Of a stretch of 39,687 bases of DNA, positions 22,728 to 31,054 are shown piece after piece. The notes beneath the pieces were generated by a model. That model did no database searches, was not told where the DNA came from, and saw only the letters and a list, made by a program, of their open reading frames with translations. This stretch comes from Acidimicrobiales bacterium (lineage in GTDB: Bacteria > Actinomycetota > Acidimicrobiia > Acidimicrobiales > JAKAVM01), in contig DAIDIS010000065.1 of NCBI GenBank assembly GCA_027451785.1, forward strand, positions 1 to 39,687, read 5' to 3'. The position numbers were made by a program, and so were the translations under genes. Numbering within the stretch: position 1 is the first letter of the stretch; each line of letters opens with the position of its first letter.

Positions 22728-24476
22728 TCAAGGCCCCCATCGATTGGGCTTCACAGTGATCGGCATCCTGCGATCTTTGCCGAAGGCCTTCGTGGTAACT
22801 CGTACGCCAGGAGGCATCTGCCTCCTCTTGTATTCCGCACGGTCCACGAGGCTGACGACCCGTGAAATCAGGCCCGGGTCAAATCCCAGGTAAACGAGTT
22901 CCTCCGCAGTCATATCGTCCTCGATATATGCCTTTAGAATCGGATCCAGCACCTCATAGGGCGGCAGCGACTGGTCATCACGCTGATCCTCGCGAAGTTC
23001 GGCCGAGGGCGGCTTCAAGATAACTGCTTCCGGAATGACCGGCTTCTCAGCCTGGTCGTTCCTCCATTCGCTCATCTTAAACACAGTCGTTTTCAAAACA
23101 TCCTTGATAACAGCAAAGCCTCCCGCTGAGTCGCCATAGAGAGTGGAGTAGCCGACTGCCATCTCGCTCTTGTTTCCGGTCGTCAGCACGAGCCAGCCCT
23201 TGGCGTTGGAGATCGCCATCAAGATCACCCCGCGAATCCTCGACTGAAGGTTCTCGTCGGTCAGTCCACTCAAGCGACCCACTCCTGGCACACCTAGCAC
23301 CCCTGCCAGCGACGCCGAAAAAGCCCGGTGAACTTCCTCGATCGGAACCTCCTGAAGATCTATGCCCAGGTTCTGGGCAAGTTCTTTGGCATCGTCGACA
23401 GATCCTCTGGACGAATACCTTGAGGGCATAGATACCCCGTGTACCCGGTCCGGTCCGAGAGCGTCCACCGCTATGGTCGCCACGAGCGAAGAGTCGATTC
23501 CCCCGGACAGGCCGATCACCACTTCAGAAAAGCCGTTCTTTTCGACATAATCCCGCGTACCCATTACGAGCGCCGCATACATGGCCGCCAGATCCGGAGG
23601 CCTGGTTTCCTCCGTCGTGATGTTTTCCGGCTCCAAGTGAACCAGGGTGGTACCGAAGCCGGCTGGTCGCGCCGGTTTGGAGCGCTTGCCGGCATCGTCA
23701 ATTTGCACGTAATTCCCTATTCCGGTGGGCTCCGGAAAGTGCAATCTCACCGCCGTGATCTCTTCGGCGAAAGTCGACGACGAAGCCACGAGCTCTCCGG
23801 CGGGGCCGCAAACCATCGATCCCCCGTCAAAGATCAGCTCGTCTTGGCCTCCGACTTGGTTTACGTACGCGATGGTGCAGGAATTGGTGGCGGCTCTCTC
23901 TGCCAGCATGAGCTGCCGTTCGGCCAGTCTTCCGTCATAGTAAGGAGACGAGTTCAACACCGCGATCAGCTGGGCACCCGACTTCGCCTCCCCCGGGACC
24001 GGCCCATCTGCAACCCAAACGTCTTCGCAGATCGCCAGGCCGACAATAACCCCTGCAAGCTTGAACAGAATGGGCTCGCCCGTACCGGCACGGAAGTATC
24101 TCTTCTCGTCGAACACCGAATAATTGGGCAGTCGCTGCTTGTGGTAAACGTCCACCGTCCAACCTTTGGCAATGACTGCGGCGGCATCGAAGACTCCAAT
24201 CGGCGAGGGGTCTACGAACCCCACTACGCCCACGGTCTTCAGATCCGCTGTCGCCTTGGCTACCCGCTCCAACGCCTCGACGTTTTCACGTACAAATCCC
24301 GGCTTCAACAAGAGATCCTCGGGTGGGTACCCCGTAATCGTCAGCTCCGGGAAGACCGCAAGGTCGCAGCCGAGCCGTTCGGCCTCAACTAGGTAGTCGA
24401 TCACCTTGGAAGAATTACCATCCAGGTCGCCTACGACAGTGTTTATTTGGCAAAGTGCGACTGAAAGCTCGGGCAC
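22728..24476 (-). CDS. nadE: Glutamine-dependent NAD+ synthetase
   Basis: Converts nicotinate adenine dinucleotide to NAD+ using glutamine as the ammonia source. The N-terminal nitrilase-type glutaminase has the full triad: E44 (FPELTITGYPPEDLL), K113 (YHKQRLPNYSVFDE) and C150 (LAICEDVW). The C-terminal synthetase has the PP-loop SGGIDSS (324-330) and downstream GNKSEMAVGYSTLYGD. At 582 aa it matches the shorter two-domain bacterial form rather than the longer mycobacterial one. The GTG start at 24476 has no ribosome site but a TAAAAT -10 box 8 nt upstream, suggesting a leaderless mRNA. It is transcribed divergently from glnA. Confidence 0.95.
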   Translation of the reverse strand: MPELSVALCQINTVVGDLDGNSSKVIDYLVEAERLGCDLAVFPELTITGYPPEDLLLKPGFVRENVEALERVAKATADLKTVGVVGFVDPSPIGVFDAAAVIAKGWTVDVYHKQRLPNYSVFDEKRYFRAGTGEPILFKLAGVIVGLAICEDVWVADGPVPGEAKSGAQLIAVLNSSPYYDGRLAERQLMLAERAATNSCTIAYVNQVGGQDELIFDGGSMVCGPAGELVASSSTFAEEITAVRLHFPEPTGIGNYVQIDDAGKRSKPARPAGFGTTLVHLEPENITTEETRPPDLAAMYAALVMGTRDYVEKNGFSEVVIGLSGGIDSSLVATIAVDALGPDRVHGVSMPSRYSSRGSVDDAKELAQNLGIDLQEVPIEEVHRAFSASLAGVLGVPGVGRLSGLTDENLQSRIRGVILMAISNAKGWLVLTTGNKSEMAVGYSTLYGDSAGGFAVIKDVLKTTVFKMSEWRNDQAEKPVIPEAVILKPPSAELREDQRDDQSLPPYEVLDPILKAYIEDDMTAEELVYLGFDPGLISRVVSLVDRAEYKRRQMPPGVRVTTKAFGKDRRMPITVKPNRWGP

Positions 24477-24484
24477 AATCCCAG

Positions 24485-24490
24485 ATTTTA
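24485..24490 (-). promoter_or_regulatory. -10 box for a leaderless nadE transcript
   Basis: TAAAAT on the minus strand ends 8 nt before GTG 24476, with no Shine-Dalgarno sequence between. This places the transcription start at or next to the start codon. Confidence 0.5.
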
Positions 24491-24536
24491 CGTGCTCTTT
24501 CGCCTGGCCGTGCTTAAGTTGCGCATGTCGCCCCAG

Positions 24537-24552
24537 GTTTCCGGTTTGTTAA
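24537..24552. promoter_or_regulatory. Possible GlnR box between nadE and glnA
   Basis: GTTTC-CGGTTT-GTTAA matches the reverse form of the actinobacterial GlnR consensus (GTnAC-N6-GAAAC) at nine of ten positions. It lies about 135 bp upstream of glnA, and glnR is in the same operon. A further GTTTC is at 24566-24570. The consensus is recalled from other actinobacteria; binding is inferred. Confidence 0.4.
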
Positions 24553-24685
24553 CTCATCCCCATTGGTTTCCGGATTGCACGCCAGTCCTGAGAGACTATA
24601 CGCAGGCCTACAACTTACGTATCACCGATCAGCGCAAGTCGTTGGCCACAGGCCGTTCTATTCGCTAAGGAAGGTGCCGGCGATC

Positions 24686-26020
24686 ATGGAGAACCACAAC
24701 GAGTATGTATTGAGGACGGTAGAGGAACGCGGAATCCGGTTCGTCCAATTGTGGTTTACGGACGTGTTGGGGGTTGCAAAGTGCTTCAACATCACGCCCG
24801 CCGAGCTCGAGAATGCCCTGGAGGAGGGGATGACCTTCGACGGCTCGGCCATCGACGGGTTCTCTCGGGTGCAAGAGAGTGACGTACTGGCAAAGCCGGA
24901 CGCCAAGACGTTTCAGATTCTGCCTTGGAGAACTTCCGGAGCATCCACCGCCAGGGTCTTTTGCGACATCACCAACTTGGACGGCACGCCTTTCGAGGGC
25001 TGCCCAAGACAGGCGCTGAAGCGAGCAATGGGCAAGGCTCGAGAGCGTGGTTTCACATTCTTTGCGGCTCCGGAATTGGAGTACTTCTATTTTGATTCCG
25101 CAGACCCTACTAAGACACCCAAGCCACTCGATAGCGGATCGTACTTTGAGATGCGCTCCAATGGGCTTTCAGCGAAACTGCACGAGCAGTCGGTCCTAAC
25201 ACTGGAAGATATGGGCATACCGGTCGAATACGCGCAACACGAGGACGCACCGGGCCAGCACGAGATAGACCTTCGATATACAGATGGGCTCACCATGGCC
25301 GACTCAGTTATGACTGCACGCCAGATCGTCAAGGAAATCGCTTTTGAGCACGGAGCCTATGCCAGTTTCATGCCGAAGCCTCTGGAAGGGGTCCAGGGGT
25401 CAGGTATGCATACTCACTTTTCGTTGTTCGAAGGGGAGGCGAACGCCTTTTCCGACCCGGGAGACCCTTTTGGATTGTCCAAGGTAGCCAAAGGCTTCAT
25501 TGCAGGTGTTCTGCGTCACGCACCGGAGCTGACGGCGATTACCAACCAGTGGGTCAACTCATACAAGCGATTGGTCGTTGGTTACGAGGCACCCGTTTAC
25601 GTTTCTTGGTCAAGGAATAACCGATCGGCGCTCGTACGTGTCCCCGTTCCGAAGATGGGCCGGTCGGACTCCACCCGTATCGAGTACCGTGCACCGGATC
25701 CGGCGTGCAATCCTTACCTCGCATTCGCAGTAATTCTCGCGGCCGGCATGAAAGGGATCGAAGAGAGCTACGAGCTTCCAGACGAAACTACGGACAACCT
25801 GTTCGACTTAACCCCCAAGGACCTTCACAGGCTGGGTATCGAGCCGCTTCCTGCCAGCCTTGAGGGTGCGGTCGCAGCAATGGCCGGGTCCGAACTGATT
25901 GCCGAAACCCTCGGCGATCACGTCTTTGAGTGGTTCATCCGGAATAAGCGAGCTGAAAGCCGTGACTACAGAGCACAGGTAACCCAGTTCGAGCTCGACC
26001 GCTATCTCGGACAGCTTTAG
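24686..26020 (+). CDS. glnA: Glutamine synthetase type I, non-adenylylated form
   Basis: Makes glutamine from glutamate, ammonia and ATP. 444 aa from ATG 24686 (AAGGAAGG about 11 nt upstream; GTG 24674 is an in-frame alternative). GS signatures: DGSAIDGFS (52-60), a metal-site PELEYFYFD segment (129-137), a metal-site segment around 185-195 (HEDAPGQHEIDLRY), the ATP-site segment near 233-246 (LEGVQGSGMHTHFS), and NQWVNSYKRL (287-296). At the usual adenylylation site the sequence reads NLFDL (371-375) with Phe373 in place of Tyr, so adenylylation control should be absent (GSI-alpha-like). The next gene, glnR, starts 10 bp downstream. Confidence 0.95.
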   Translation: MENHNEYVLRTVEERGIRFVQLWFTDVLGVAKCFNITPAELENALEEGMTFDGSAIDGFSRVQESDVLAKPDAKTFQILPWRTSGASTARVFCDITNLDGTPFEGCPRQALKRAMGKARERGFTFFAAPELEYFYFDSADPTKTPKPLDSGSYFEMRSNGLSAKLHEQSVLTLEDMGIPVEYAQHEDAPGQHEIDLRYTDGLTMADSVMTARQIVKEIAFEHGAYASFMPKPLEGVQGSGMHTHFSLFEGEANAFSDPGDPFGLSKVAKGFIAGVLRHAPELTAITNQWVNSYKRLVVGYEAPVYVSWSRNNRSALVRVPVPKMGRSDSTRIEYRAPDPACNPYLAFAVILAAGMKGIEESYELPDETTDNLFDLTPKDLHRLGIEPLPASLEGAVAAMAGSELIAETLGDHVFEWFIRNKRAESRDYRAQVTQFELDRYLGQL

Positions 26021-26030
26021 GAGGCATGGC

Positions 26031-26711
26031 ATGGAACCACTTTTGGCGTATCCAGACCCGCTCCCCCCTAATGTGGCCATGGCTCTGGATAATGCCGGAT
26101 ACCCTTGGAAATCGGTAAGCAACACCGAAAGCGTCGATTCTCACGAGCCCGAAGACGGATGGTCGGGAGCTGCGATTTGGGCAATCGACGATCCCGAAGG
26201 TGCGTTCTCACTCTGTAGAGAGTTGCGGAAGCGAGACATGCCGCTCAGGCCGCTCCTATTGATGGTTTCGCCAGAGCAGCTCCGCGAACTGGAACTTCGA
26301 GAAGATCTCTTTGATGACTTCTGCGTCTCTCCTATGCAAGCCGGAGAGTTGGAAGCCCGCCTGCAGCATCTCTTTTGGCGGACGGGACGTGGGCTACGGC
26401 CCGAGCTTGTCGAATACGGTCCTTTGGCGTTGAACCTCGAAACCTATCAGGCCGTACTGAACGGAAAGCCCATGGACCTTACGTTCATGGAGTACGAGCT
26501 CTTGAAGTTTCTCGTTTCCCATCCGGGCAAGGTGTTCACTCGGGAGACTCTGCTCTCAAGGGTTTGGGGGTACGAGTACTTCGGAGGCGCTAGGACCGTC
26601 GACGTCCACGTCCGCCGACTACGCGCCAAGCTCGGCGAAGAAAATGCCCACCTAATCGACACCGTCAGGTCGGTTGGCTATCGCTTTGGCGAGACCCGTT
26701 GGGGCCGATAA
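26031..26711 (+). CDS. glnR: GlnR-like orphan OmpR-family regulator
   Basis: 226 aa. The C-terminal winged helix (about 130-222) reads LDLTF, then a VFTRETLL segment, WGYEYFGGARTVDVHVRRLR and a DTVRSVGYRF ending; FGG.RTVDVHVRRLRAKLG is very close to GlnR of streptomycetes and mycobacteria. The N-terminal receiver-like half lacks the acidic pocket and a convincing phospho-Asp (AAIWAIDDPEG occupies that area), as in atypical GlnR receivers. AGGAGG precedes the ATG. Cotranscription with glnA supports a nitrogen-regulation role. Another orphan OmpR-type regulator is the main alternative. Confidence 0.7.
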   Translation: MEPLLAYPDPLPPNVAMALDNAGYPWKSVSNTESVDSHEPEDGWSGAAIWAIDDPEGAFSLCRELRKRDMPLRPLLLMVSPEQLRELELREDLFDDFCVSPMQAGELEARLQHLFWRTGRGLRPELVEYGPLALNLETYQAVLNGKPMDLTFMEYELLKFLVSHPGKVFTRETLLSRVWGYEYFGGARTVDVHVRRLRAKLGEENAHLIDTVRSVGYRFGETRWGR

Positions 26712-26841
26712 GGGATCAATAGATATCGGTCTCGCTGAGCAAGGAGCCGTTTGCGAACTGAACTCGGCGTCTCAACTGAAGACAGGGGGAAATAAATACC
26801 AGTCTCTGCGGGGGGCATGCAGGAGAACCTTGCAGGTTTCG

Positions 26842-27681
26842 CTAGCGCTTCTCTGCTACGAGAGCGTAAAGGCAGTCCTCCTCGATTGCGTCAATAACCT
26901 CGAAGCCCGCGCTCTCGAAGACTTCCAATGCATAGGAAATTTCGGGGTGGATCCAATCAAACCAATCCGTCGCAATCGAAAGATGCCGGTACCGGTATTT
27001 AGCAAATCCGATCTCCTGGCCACATTTCGAGTTGGACCTGATGAGCCTCTCTTGGACGGGCTTCATCGAGCCGACCGCAAAGTCAAGCGTCCGGACGTCC
27101 GAGTACTCTTCGGCAATGACCCGGCCAGAAGGTCGCAATTGGTTCGACAACTCCTCTAAGAACGCCTTACCGGCCTCTCGACTCCAAAGAAAACCGACCC
27201 CGCTGCCAAGCAGCATCACTGTGTCAAAGGGTTCTGGGCTTCGCTCTCGCAACTCGCTAGTAGTCCCCAGGAAAGTCTCCTGGACTCCTCGCGCTCGGCA
27301 AACCTCAATCGAAAATGGTGAAGTATCCAAGGCGGTGACCCGCAAGCCTCTATCTTGGAGATGCAAAGAGTGAGTGCCTGCCCCAGCACCGAGGTCCAGG
27401 ATTCTTCCCCGGGCCTGGTCGCAAGCCCAGACGTGAGTCGTACGCCACTGCTGAATTGGAAGAAAATACCTGGCCATGTCTGTGACTGACAGGAAACCAT
27501 CGTCTCGCTCAAGGATCTCAAGAACTCCGTTACGTCCGCCACCGAGCAAGAACTCGGCCAAAGCCATTCCCCTAGCATCCCCGATAACAGGACCGAGCTG
27601 CATTCCTTCGGAGACGCCCGCCAATCGCTCCCCTGCGTAGGAGAGAAGCGAGTTAATCAAATCCTGTAAGGGCTCAATCAT
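26842..27681 (-). CDS. Class I SAM-dependent methyltransferase, substrate unknown
   Basis: 279 aa. Residues about 90-205 form a Rossmann methyltransferase: motif I ILDLGAGAGTHSLHL, motif II with an acidic residue (VTALDTSP), motif IV FDTVMLLGSGVGFL, and a post-motif strand (GRVIAEEY). An N-terminal helical segment (1-85) and a C-terminal beta region flank it. The ATG at 27681 lacks a ribosome site; a TACAAT -10 box ends 8 nt upstream, suggesting leaderless expression. It converges on glnR. Domain structure gives no hint of substrate (small molecule rather than rRNA is likely). Confidence 0.8.
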   Translation of the reverse strand: MIEPLQDLINSLLSYAGERLAGVSEGMQLGPVIGDARGMALAEFLLGGGRNGVLEILERDDGFLSVTDMARYFLPIQQWRTTHVWACDQARGRILDLGAGAGTHSLHLQDRGLRVTALDTSPFSIEVCRARGVQETFLGTTSELRERSPEPFDTVMLLGSGVGFLWSREAGKAFLEELSNQLRPSGRVIAEEYSDVRTLDFAVGSMKPVQERLIRSNSKCGQEIGFAKYRYRHLSIATDWFDWIHPEISYALEVFESAGFEVIDAIEEDCLYALVAEKR

Positions 27682-27689
27682 CCAGGGGA

Positions 27690-27695
27690 ATTGTA
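27690..27695 (-). promoter_or_regulatory. -10 box for a leaderless methyltransferase transcript
   Basis: TACAAT on the minus strand is followed by 8 nt and then ATG 27681. No Shine-Dalgarno sequence is present. Confidence 0.5.
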
Positions 27696-27787
27696 GCCAG
27701 AGATTCGAGCCACCTTGGCGAATTTACGAACAGAACCACACGCGAAAGATACGAGTTGTTGCAACCCGATCGATCCGCAGGAATCAG

Positions 27788-28135
27788 CTACGGCGAATAC
27801 GCCCAGAACTCAATCTCGACTTGTGCCCCCATTGGCAGTTCTCTAACAGCAACGGCAGATCTTGTGGGCCGGTGATCGCCAAAAGCCTCCACGTACGCTT
27901 CGTTCATATCCGCAAAGTCCGACATGTCGACCAGAAAGACCGTTGTTTTTACCACTTGGTCAAGAGAGGAGGAAGCTGACTCAAGCAGAGCTTTGCCATT
28001 CGCTATTGCCGCCTTGAGCTGGCCAGTCACACCTCCCTCAACAAGCTTTCCCTCAACGATTCCCAGCTGGCCAGAAGTGATTACCCAATCTCCTGCCCTT
28101 AGCACGGGAACGTACGGGCCGATGGGCGCGGTCAC
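27788..28135 (-). CDS. ridA: RidA-family reactive imine/enamine deaminase
   Basis: 115 aa YjgF/YER057c/UK114 protein. Hydrolyses reactive enamine/imine intermediates formed by PLP enzymes. The key Arg (R92, in PTRSAVAVRELP) and Glu (E108, in VEIE) of active RidA proteins are present, as is the SGQLG segment. GTG 28135 has AGGA 6 nt upstream. In M. tuberculosis a RidA homologue (Rv3678c, as I recall) lies next to the MBL, WhiB4 and ATPase genes; here it is 4 kb from them. Subfamily assignment is uncertain, so the substrate may differ from E. coli RidA. Confidence 0.87.
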   Translation of the reverse strand: MTAPIGPYVPVLRAGDWVITSGQLGIVEGKLVEGGVTGQLKAAIANGKALLESASSSLDQVVKTTVFLVDMSDFADMNEAYVEAFGDHRPTRSAVAVRELPMGAQVEIEFWAYSP

Positions 28136-28191
28136 CCGAGGTCCTGGCCAAGCGAACTCACGCTAAGAGAAATCTTAGAACGAGGAGTCGA

Positions 28192-28557
28192 CTAGCTGAA
28201 GGAGTTGCCGCAACCGCATGTCTTGGTTGCGTTTGGGTTTGAGAAGCTGAAACCCGTGCCATTGAGCCCGTCCACATAATCGAGGCTCGAACCCTTCAAC
28301 ATCTCTGCGCTCTCAGGATCGACGGCCAACCGGAAGTCGCCGATTTCACGCACCTCGTCGTCTTGGGCAACCTCGGTATCGAAGAACATCTCGTAGGCAA
28401 AACCCGAGCACCCGCCTGCACGAACCGCTACTCTCAGGACCAATTGATTGGCGTCCTCTTCTTCACGGATCAACTCGGAAATCTTGGATGTTGCAGCATC
28501 GGAAAGCGTGATCAGCTCTGGCTTCTTCCCGATCGAAACTGAGCTCGTGATACTCAT
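28192..28557 (-). CDS. erpA: A-type iron-sulfur carrier (ErpA/IscA-like)
   Basis: 121 aa. The three cysteines that bind iron or a [2Fe-2S]/[4Fe-4S] cluster are present: C50 (AGGCSGF), C114 and C116 (TCGCGNSF near the C-terminus). It delivers clusters to apo-proteins. ATG 28557 is preceded by GAGGAGGT with a 9-nt spacer, so the longer open frame to 28782 is not used. It is divergent from the Mrp-type ATPase 120 bp away; both act in iron-sulfur cluster delivery. Confidence 0.93.
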   Translation of the reverse strand: MSITSSVSIGKKPELITLSDAATSKISELIREEEDANQLVLRVAVRAGGCSGFAYEMFFDTEVAQDDEVREIGDFRLAVDPESAEMLKGSSLDYVDGLNGTGFSFSNPNATKTCGCGNSFS

Positions 28558-28664
28558 TGCTCGAAGCACCTCCTCTATCAGCGTTAATAGGGTACTACGG
28601 ATTTCATTGGCCGATGGCATCGAAACGGCCAATGAACCGGAACGGAGTAATCCCTGAGCAGGCA

Positions 28665-28670
28665 TACAAT
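28665..28670 (+). promoter_or_regulatory. -10 box for a leaderless mrp transcript
   Basis: TACAAT followed by exactly 7 nt and GTG 28678. The geometry is identical to the HAD-phosphatase promoter. Confidence 0.5.
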
Positions 28671-28677
28671 TGGGGAA

Positions 28678-29832
28678 GTGCCCATAACCCCCCAAGATGC
28701 CGTTCTCAATGCCCTCAAAGGGGTTGTCGACCCTGAGCTGGGCGACAACATCGTCGATCTCGGTATGGTCCAAGGTGTTCAAGTCGCTTCAGACGGTCAA
28801 GTGACTATCCGCATCGCTCTGACAATCGCCGGCTGCCCGCTCATGAAGCAGATTCGCCAGGACGTCGAGAGGGCAGTCGCCAATGTTCCAAATGTCATAC
28901 CGACTCCCGAAATTGAAGTCACGACGATGGACCAAAAGGAGCGGAGCCGCCTCATGGACCGACTGAGGAGGCGTGCCGGCGAAAATGCCCCCGATACCCA
29001 GATTCCAGGAGACGCAAGGGTGCTGGCTATCGCGTCAGGCAAAGGCGGCGTAGGAAAGTCCTCCATTACCGCCAACCTGTCCGTTGCCATTGCCGCCCTC
29101 GGCTATACCGTGGGCGTCTTGGATGCAGACATCTCGGGATTCTCAATCCCGCGGATGCTGGGTATGGATGGTCAGCTCAGAGCCGATGATTCAAAGAAGA
29201 TCATCCCGATCGAAAAGAAGATCGAGCCGGGACTGCTGAAGGTCATATCCATGGGCTTCCTGGCAGACGAGTCGTCGGCGATCATGTGGAGGGGATTGTT
29301 GCTCAATCGTGCTGTTCAGCAATTTCTGCAGGACGTGAGCTGGGGAGACCTCGACTATCTGCTGGTGGACATGCCCCCCGGGACTGGAGATATCCAAATG
29401 GGTCTGGCGAGGATGCTGCCGCACGCTGAGATGATCATCGTGACCACCCCGCCCGAAGCTGCGCAGAAAGTCGCCCAGAGAGCTGCGTCAATGGCCCGGA
29501 AGAGCTATCTGAGGATCGCCGGAGTTATAGAGAACATGTCGGATTTCACCTGCGAGCACGGAACGACTTACGAGCTCTTTGGGTCCGGCGGGGGCGAACG
29601 GCTGGCGATGGAAATCGGCGTACCCCTTATTGGCTCAGTGCCCCTGGACGTCTCGGTCGCCGCAGGGGGCGACAGTGGCCGACCCGCGGTGACCTCGAGT
29701 GAAGCTCACGGAACAGTCAGGGATGCTTTGACGGAAATCGCCCGGCGGATCACCACGGACATGGCACCTGTCGTTTCCATGGATGGCTGTACGGGTCGGA
29801 TGCTGGAAAACGTAAGGCGAGCAATAGGCTAG
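28678..29832 (+). CDS. mrp: Mrp/ApbC-family iron-sulfur carrier ATPase
   Basis: 384 aa. An N-terminal MIP18/DUF59 domain (VVDPELGDNIVDLGMV, AGCPL; residues 5-85) precedes a Mrp P-loop NTPase with the deviant Walker A GKGGVGKSS (121-129), LDADISGFSIPRML, and VDMPPGTGDI. The usual C-terminal CxxC of Mrp, which bridges a [4Fe-4S] cluster across the dimer, is not there: the matching segment is FTCEHGTTYELFG with one Cys. Cluster binding may therefore differ. The GTG start is set by the -10 box 7 nt upstream. The following aminotransferase gene starts 35 bp downstream. Confidence 0.92.
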   Translation: MPITPQDAVLNALKGVVDPELGDNIVDLGMVQGVQVASDGQVTIRIALTIAGCPLMKQIRQDVERAVANVPNVIPTPEIEVTTMDQKERSRLMDRLRRRAGENAPDTQIPGDARVLAIASGKGGVGKSSITANLSVAIAALGYTVGVLDADISGFSIPRMLGMDGQLRADDSKKIIPIEKKIEPGLLKVISMGFLADESSAIMWRGLLLNRAVQQFLQDVSWGDLDYLLVDMPPGTGDIQMGLARMLPHAEMIIVTTPPEAAQKVAQRAASMARKSYLRIAGVIENMSDFTCEHGTTYELFGSGGGERLAMEIGVPLIGSVPLDVSVAAGGDSGRPAVTSSEAHGTVRDALTEIARRITTDMAPVVSMDGCTGRMLENVRRAIG

Positions 29833-29867
29833 GAATACAGAGCTAATATCCTGATGGAAGGCGCAGA

Positions 29868-31028
29868 TTGAATGATCTTCAGCAAATGACGGAGAACTAC
29901 AGTCCGAGGGTTCGATTCCTCGACTTGGCCTCCATCAACGCGGAAGTCACCGGCGAGGCTGAAGGGATTTTCAGCGAGTTCCTGCAAAGCGGCCACTATA
30001 TCCTTGGCCCGCAGGTTGAAGCGTTCGAAAGTGAGTTCGCAACTTATATCGGAACTGAATACTGCGTAGGCGTCGGCAACGGATTCGATGCCCTTCACCT
30101 AGGTCTCCGGGCGATTGGGGTCTCACCGGGAGACGAGGTAATCGTTCCATCCAATACCTACATCGCAACCTGGCTCGCGGTAAGCGCAATCGGCGCCATC
30201 CCCGTTCCAGTGGAACCTGACCCTCGGACATTCAATATCTACCCGGACGGAATTGAAGCAGCCATCACTCATCGCACGTCGGCGATCCTGCCAGTCCACT
30301 TGTACGGGAACCCAGCCGACATGGTGCGCATCACCGAAATTGCCGCGCGCCACTCGATAGCCGTCCTTGAAGATTGCGCACAAGCGCATGGTGCCGCCAT
30401 TGGACCGAAGAAAGTGGGCTCATTCGGGACGGCTGCAGCGTGGAGCTTCTTTCCATCCAAGAACCTCGGAGCCTTGGGTGACGGCGGGGCAATTACCACC
30501 AGCGATCCGGCACTTGCAGCAAAACTGAAGGCACTGAGAAACTACGGCTCGCGTGTGAAATACGTAAACGAGATTCAGGGATTCAACTCACGTCTGGACG
30601 AGATCCAAGCAGCACTACTCCGTGCGAAGCTACCCAGACTGGACGAGTGGAACTCCCGCCGAGCCGGCCTCGCCGGCGACTACTTGGCGTCCATCGACGT
30701 TGAGTCGTTAAGGCTTCCGGATGTCGGCAAACAACCAAGCAATGCCAACGCAGGCGACTCTCTAAGTCACGTTTGGCACCTATTCGTGGTCAGAGCAACA
30801 CGAAGGGACGCGCTTAGAGAGCATCTTGGGCTGAAGGGAGTCGAGACCTTGATCCACTACCCGATCGCTCCTCACAGGCAAGAGGCCTACGCTCACACGA
30901 CACTGGCAAAGGAGACATTCCCCCTAAGCGAGAGGATTCACGACGAGGTCTTGAGTCTCCCGATGGGGCCCTCGTTGAGCAAGGACGATCTCGATTACGT
31001 AATCGATTCGATTAACGCGTTCCACTAG
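29868..31028 (+). CDS. DegT/DnrJ/EryC1 sugar aminotransferase
   Basis: 386 aa PLP enzyme that transaminates keto groups of nucleotide sugars. Hallmarks: the VGNGFDALHLGLRAIGV N-terminal segment, the DCAQAHGA cofactor Asp, and the Schiff-base Lys in SFFPSKNLGALGDGGAI; NYGSR and GFNSRLDEIQAALL follow. The TTG start at 29868 is supported by GGAAGG 6 nt upstream; ATG 29886 is an alternative. A TAATAT at 29844-29849 may be an internal promoter. Directly followed by an FdtA/QdtA-like ketoisomerase, which fits formation of a 3-amino-3,6-dideoxyhexose (FdtB/QdtB role, inferred). Confidence 0.92.
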   Translation: MNDLQQMTENYSPRVRFLDLASINAEVTGEAEGIFSEFLQSGHYILGPQVEAFESEFATYIGTEYCVGVGNGFDALHLGLRAIGVSPGDEVIVPSNTYIATWLAVSAIGAIPVPVEPDPRTFNIYPDGIEAAITHRTSAILPVHLYGNPADMVRITEIAARHSIAVLEDCAQAHGAAIGPKKVGSFGTAAAWSFFPSKNLGALGDGGAITTSDPALAAKLKALRNYGSRVKYVNEIQGFNSRLDEIQAALLRAKLPRLDEWNSRRAGLAGDYLASIDVESLRLPDVGKQPSNANAGDSLSHVWHLFVVRATRRDALREHLGLKGVETLIHYPIAPHRQEAYAHTTLAKETFPLSERIHDEVLSLPMGPSLSKDDLDYVIDSINAFH

Positions 31029-31054
31029 CTCTACCTTGCTAACATCGGCTTGAA

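Noticed and set aside
23439..24392. 317-codon open frame on the plus strand
   Set aside because: Antisense to nadE with no recognisable protein features.
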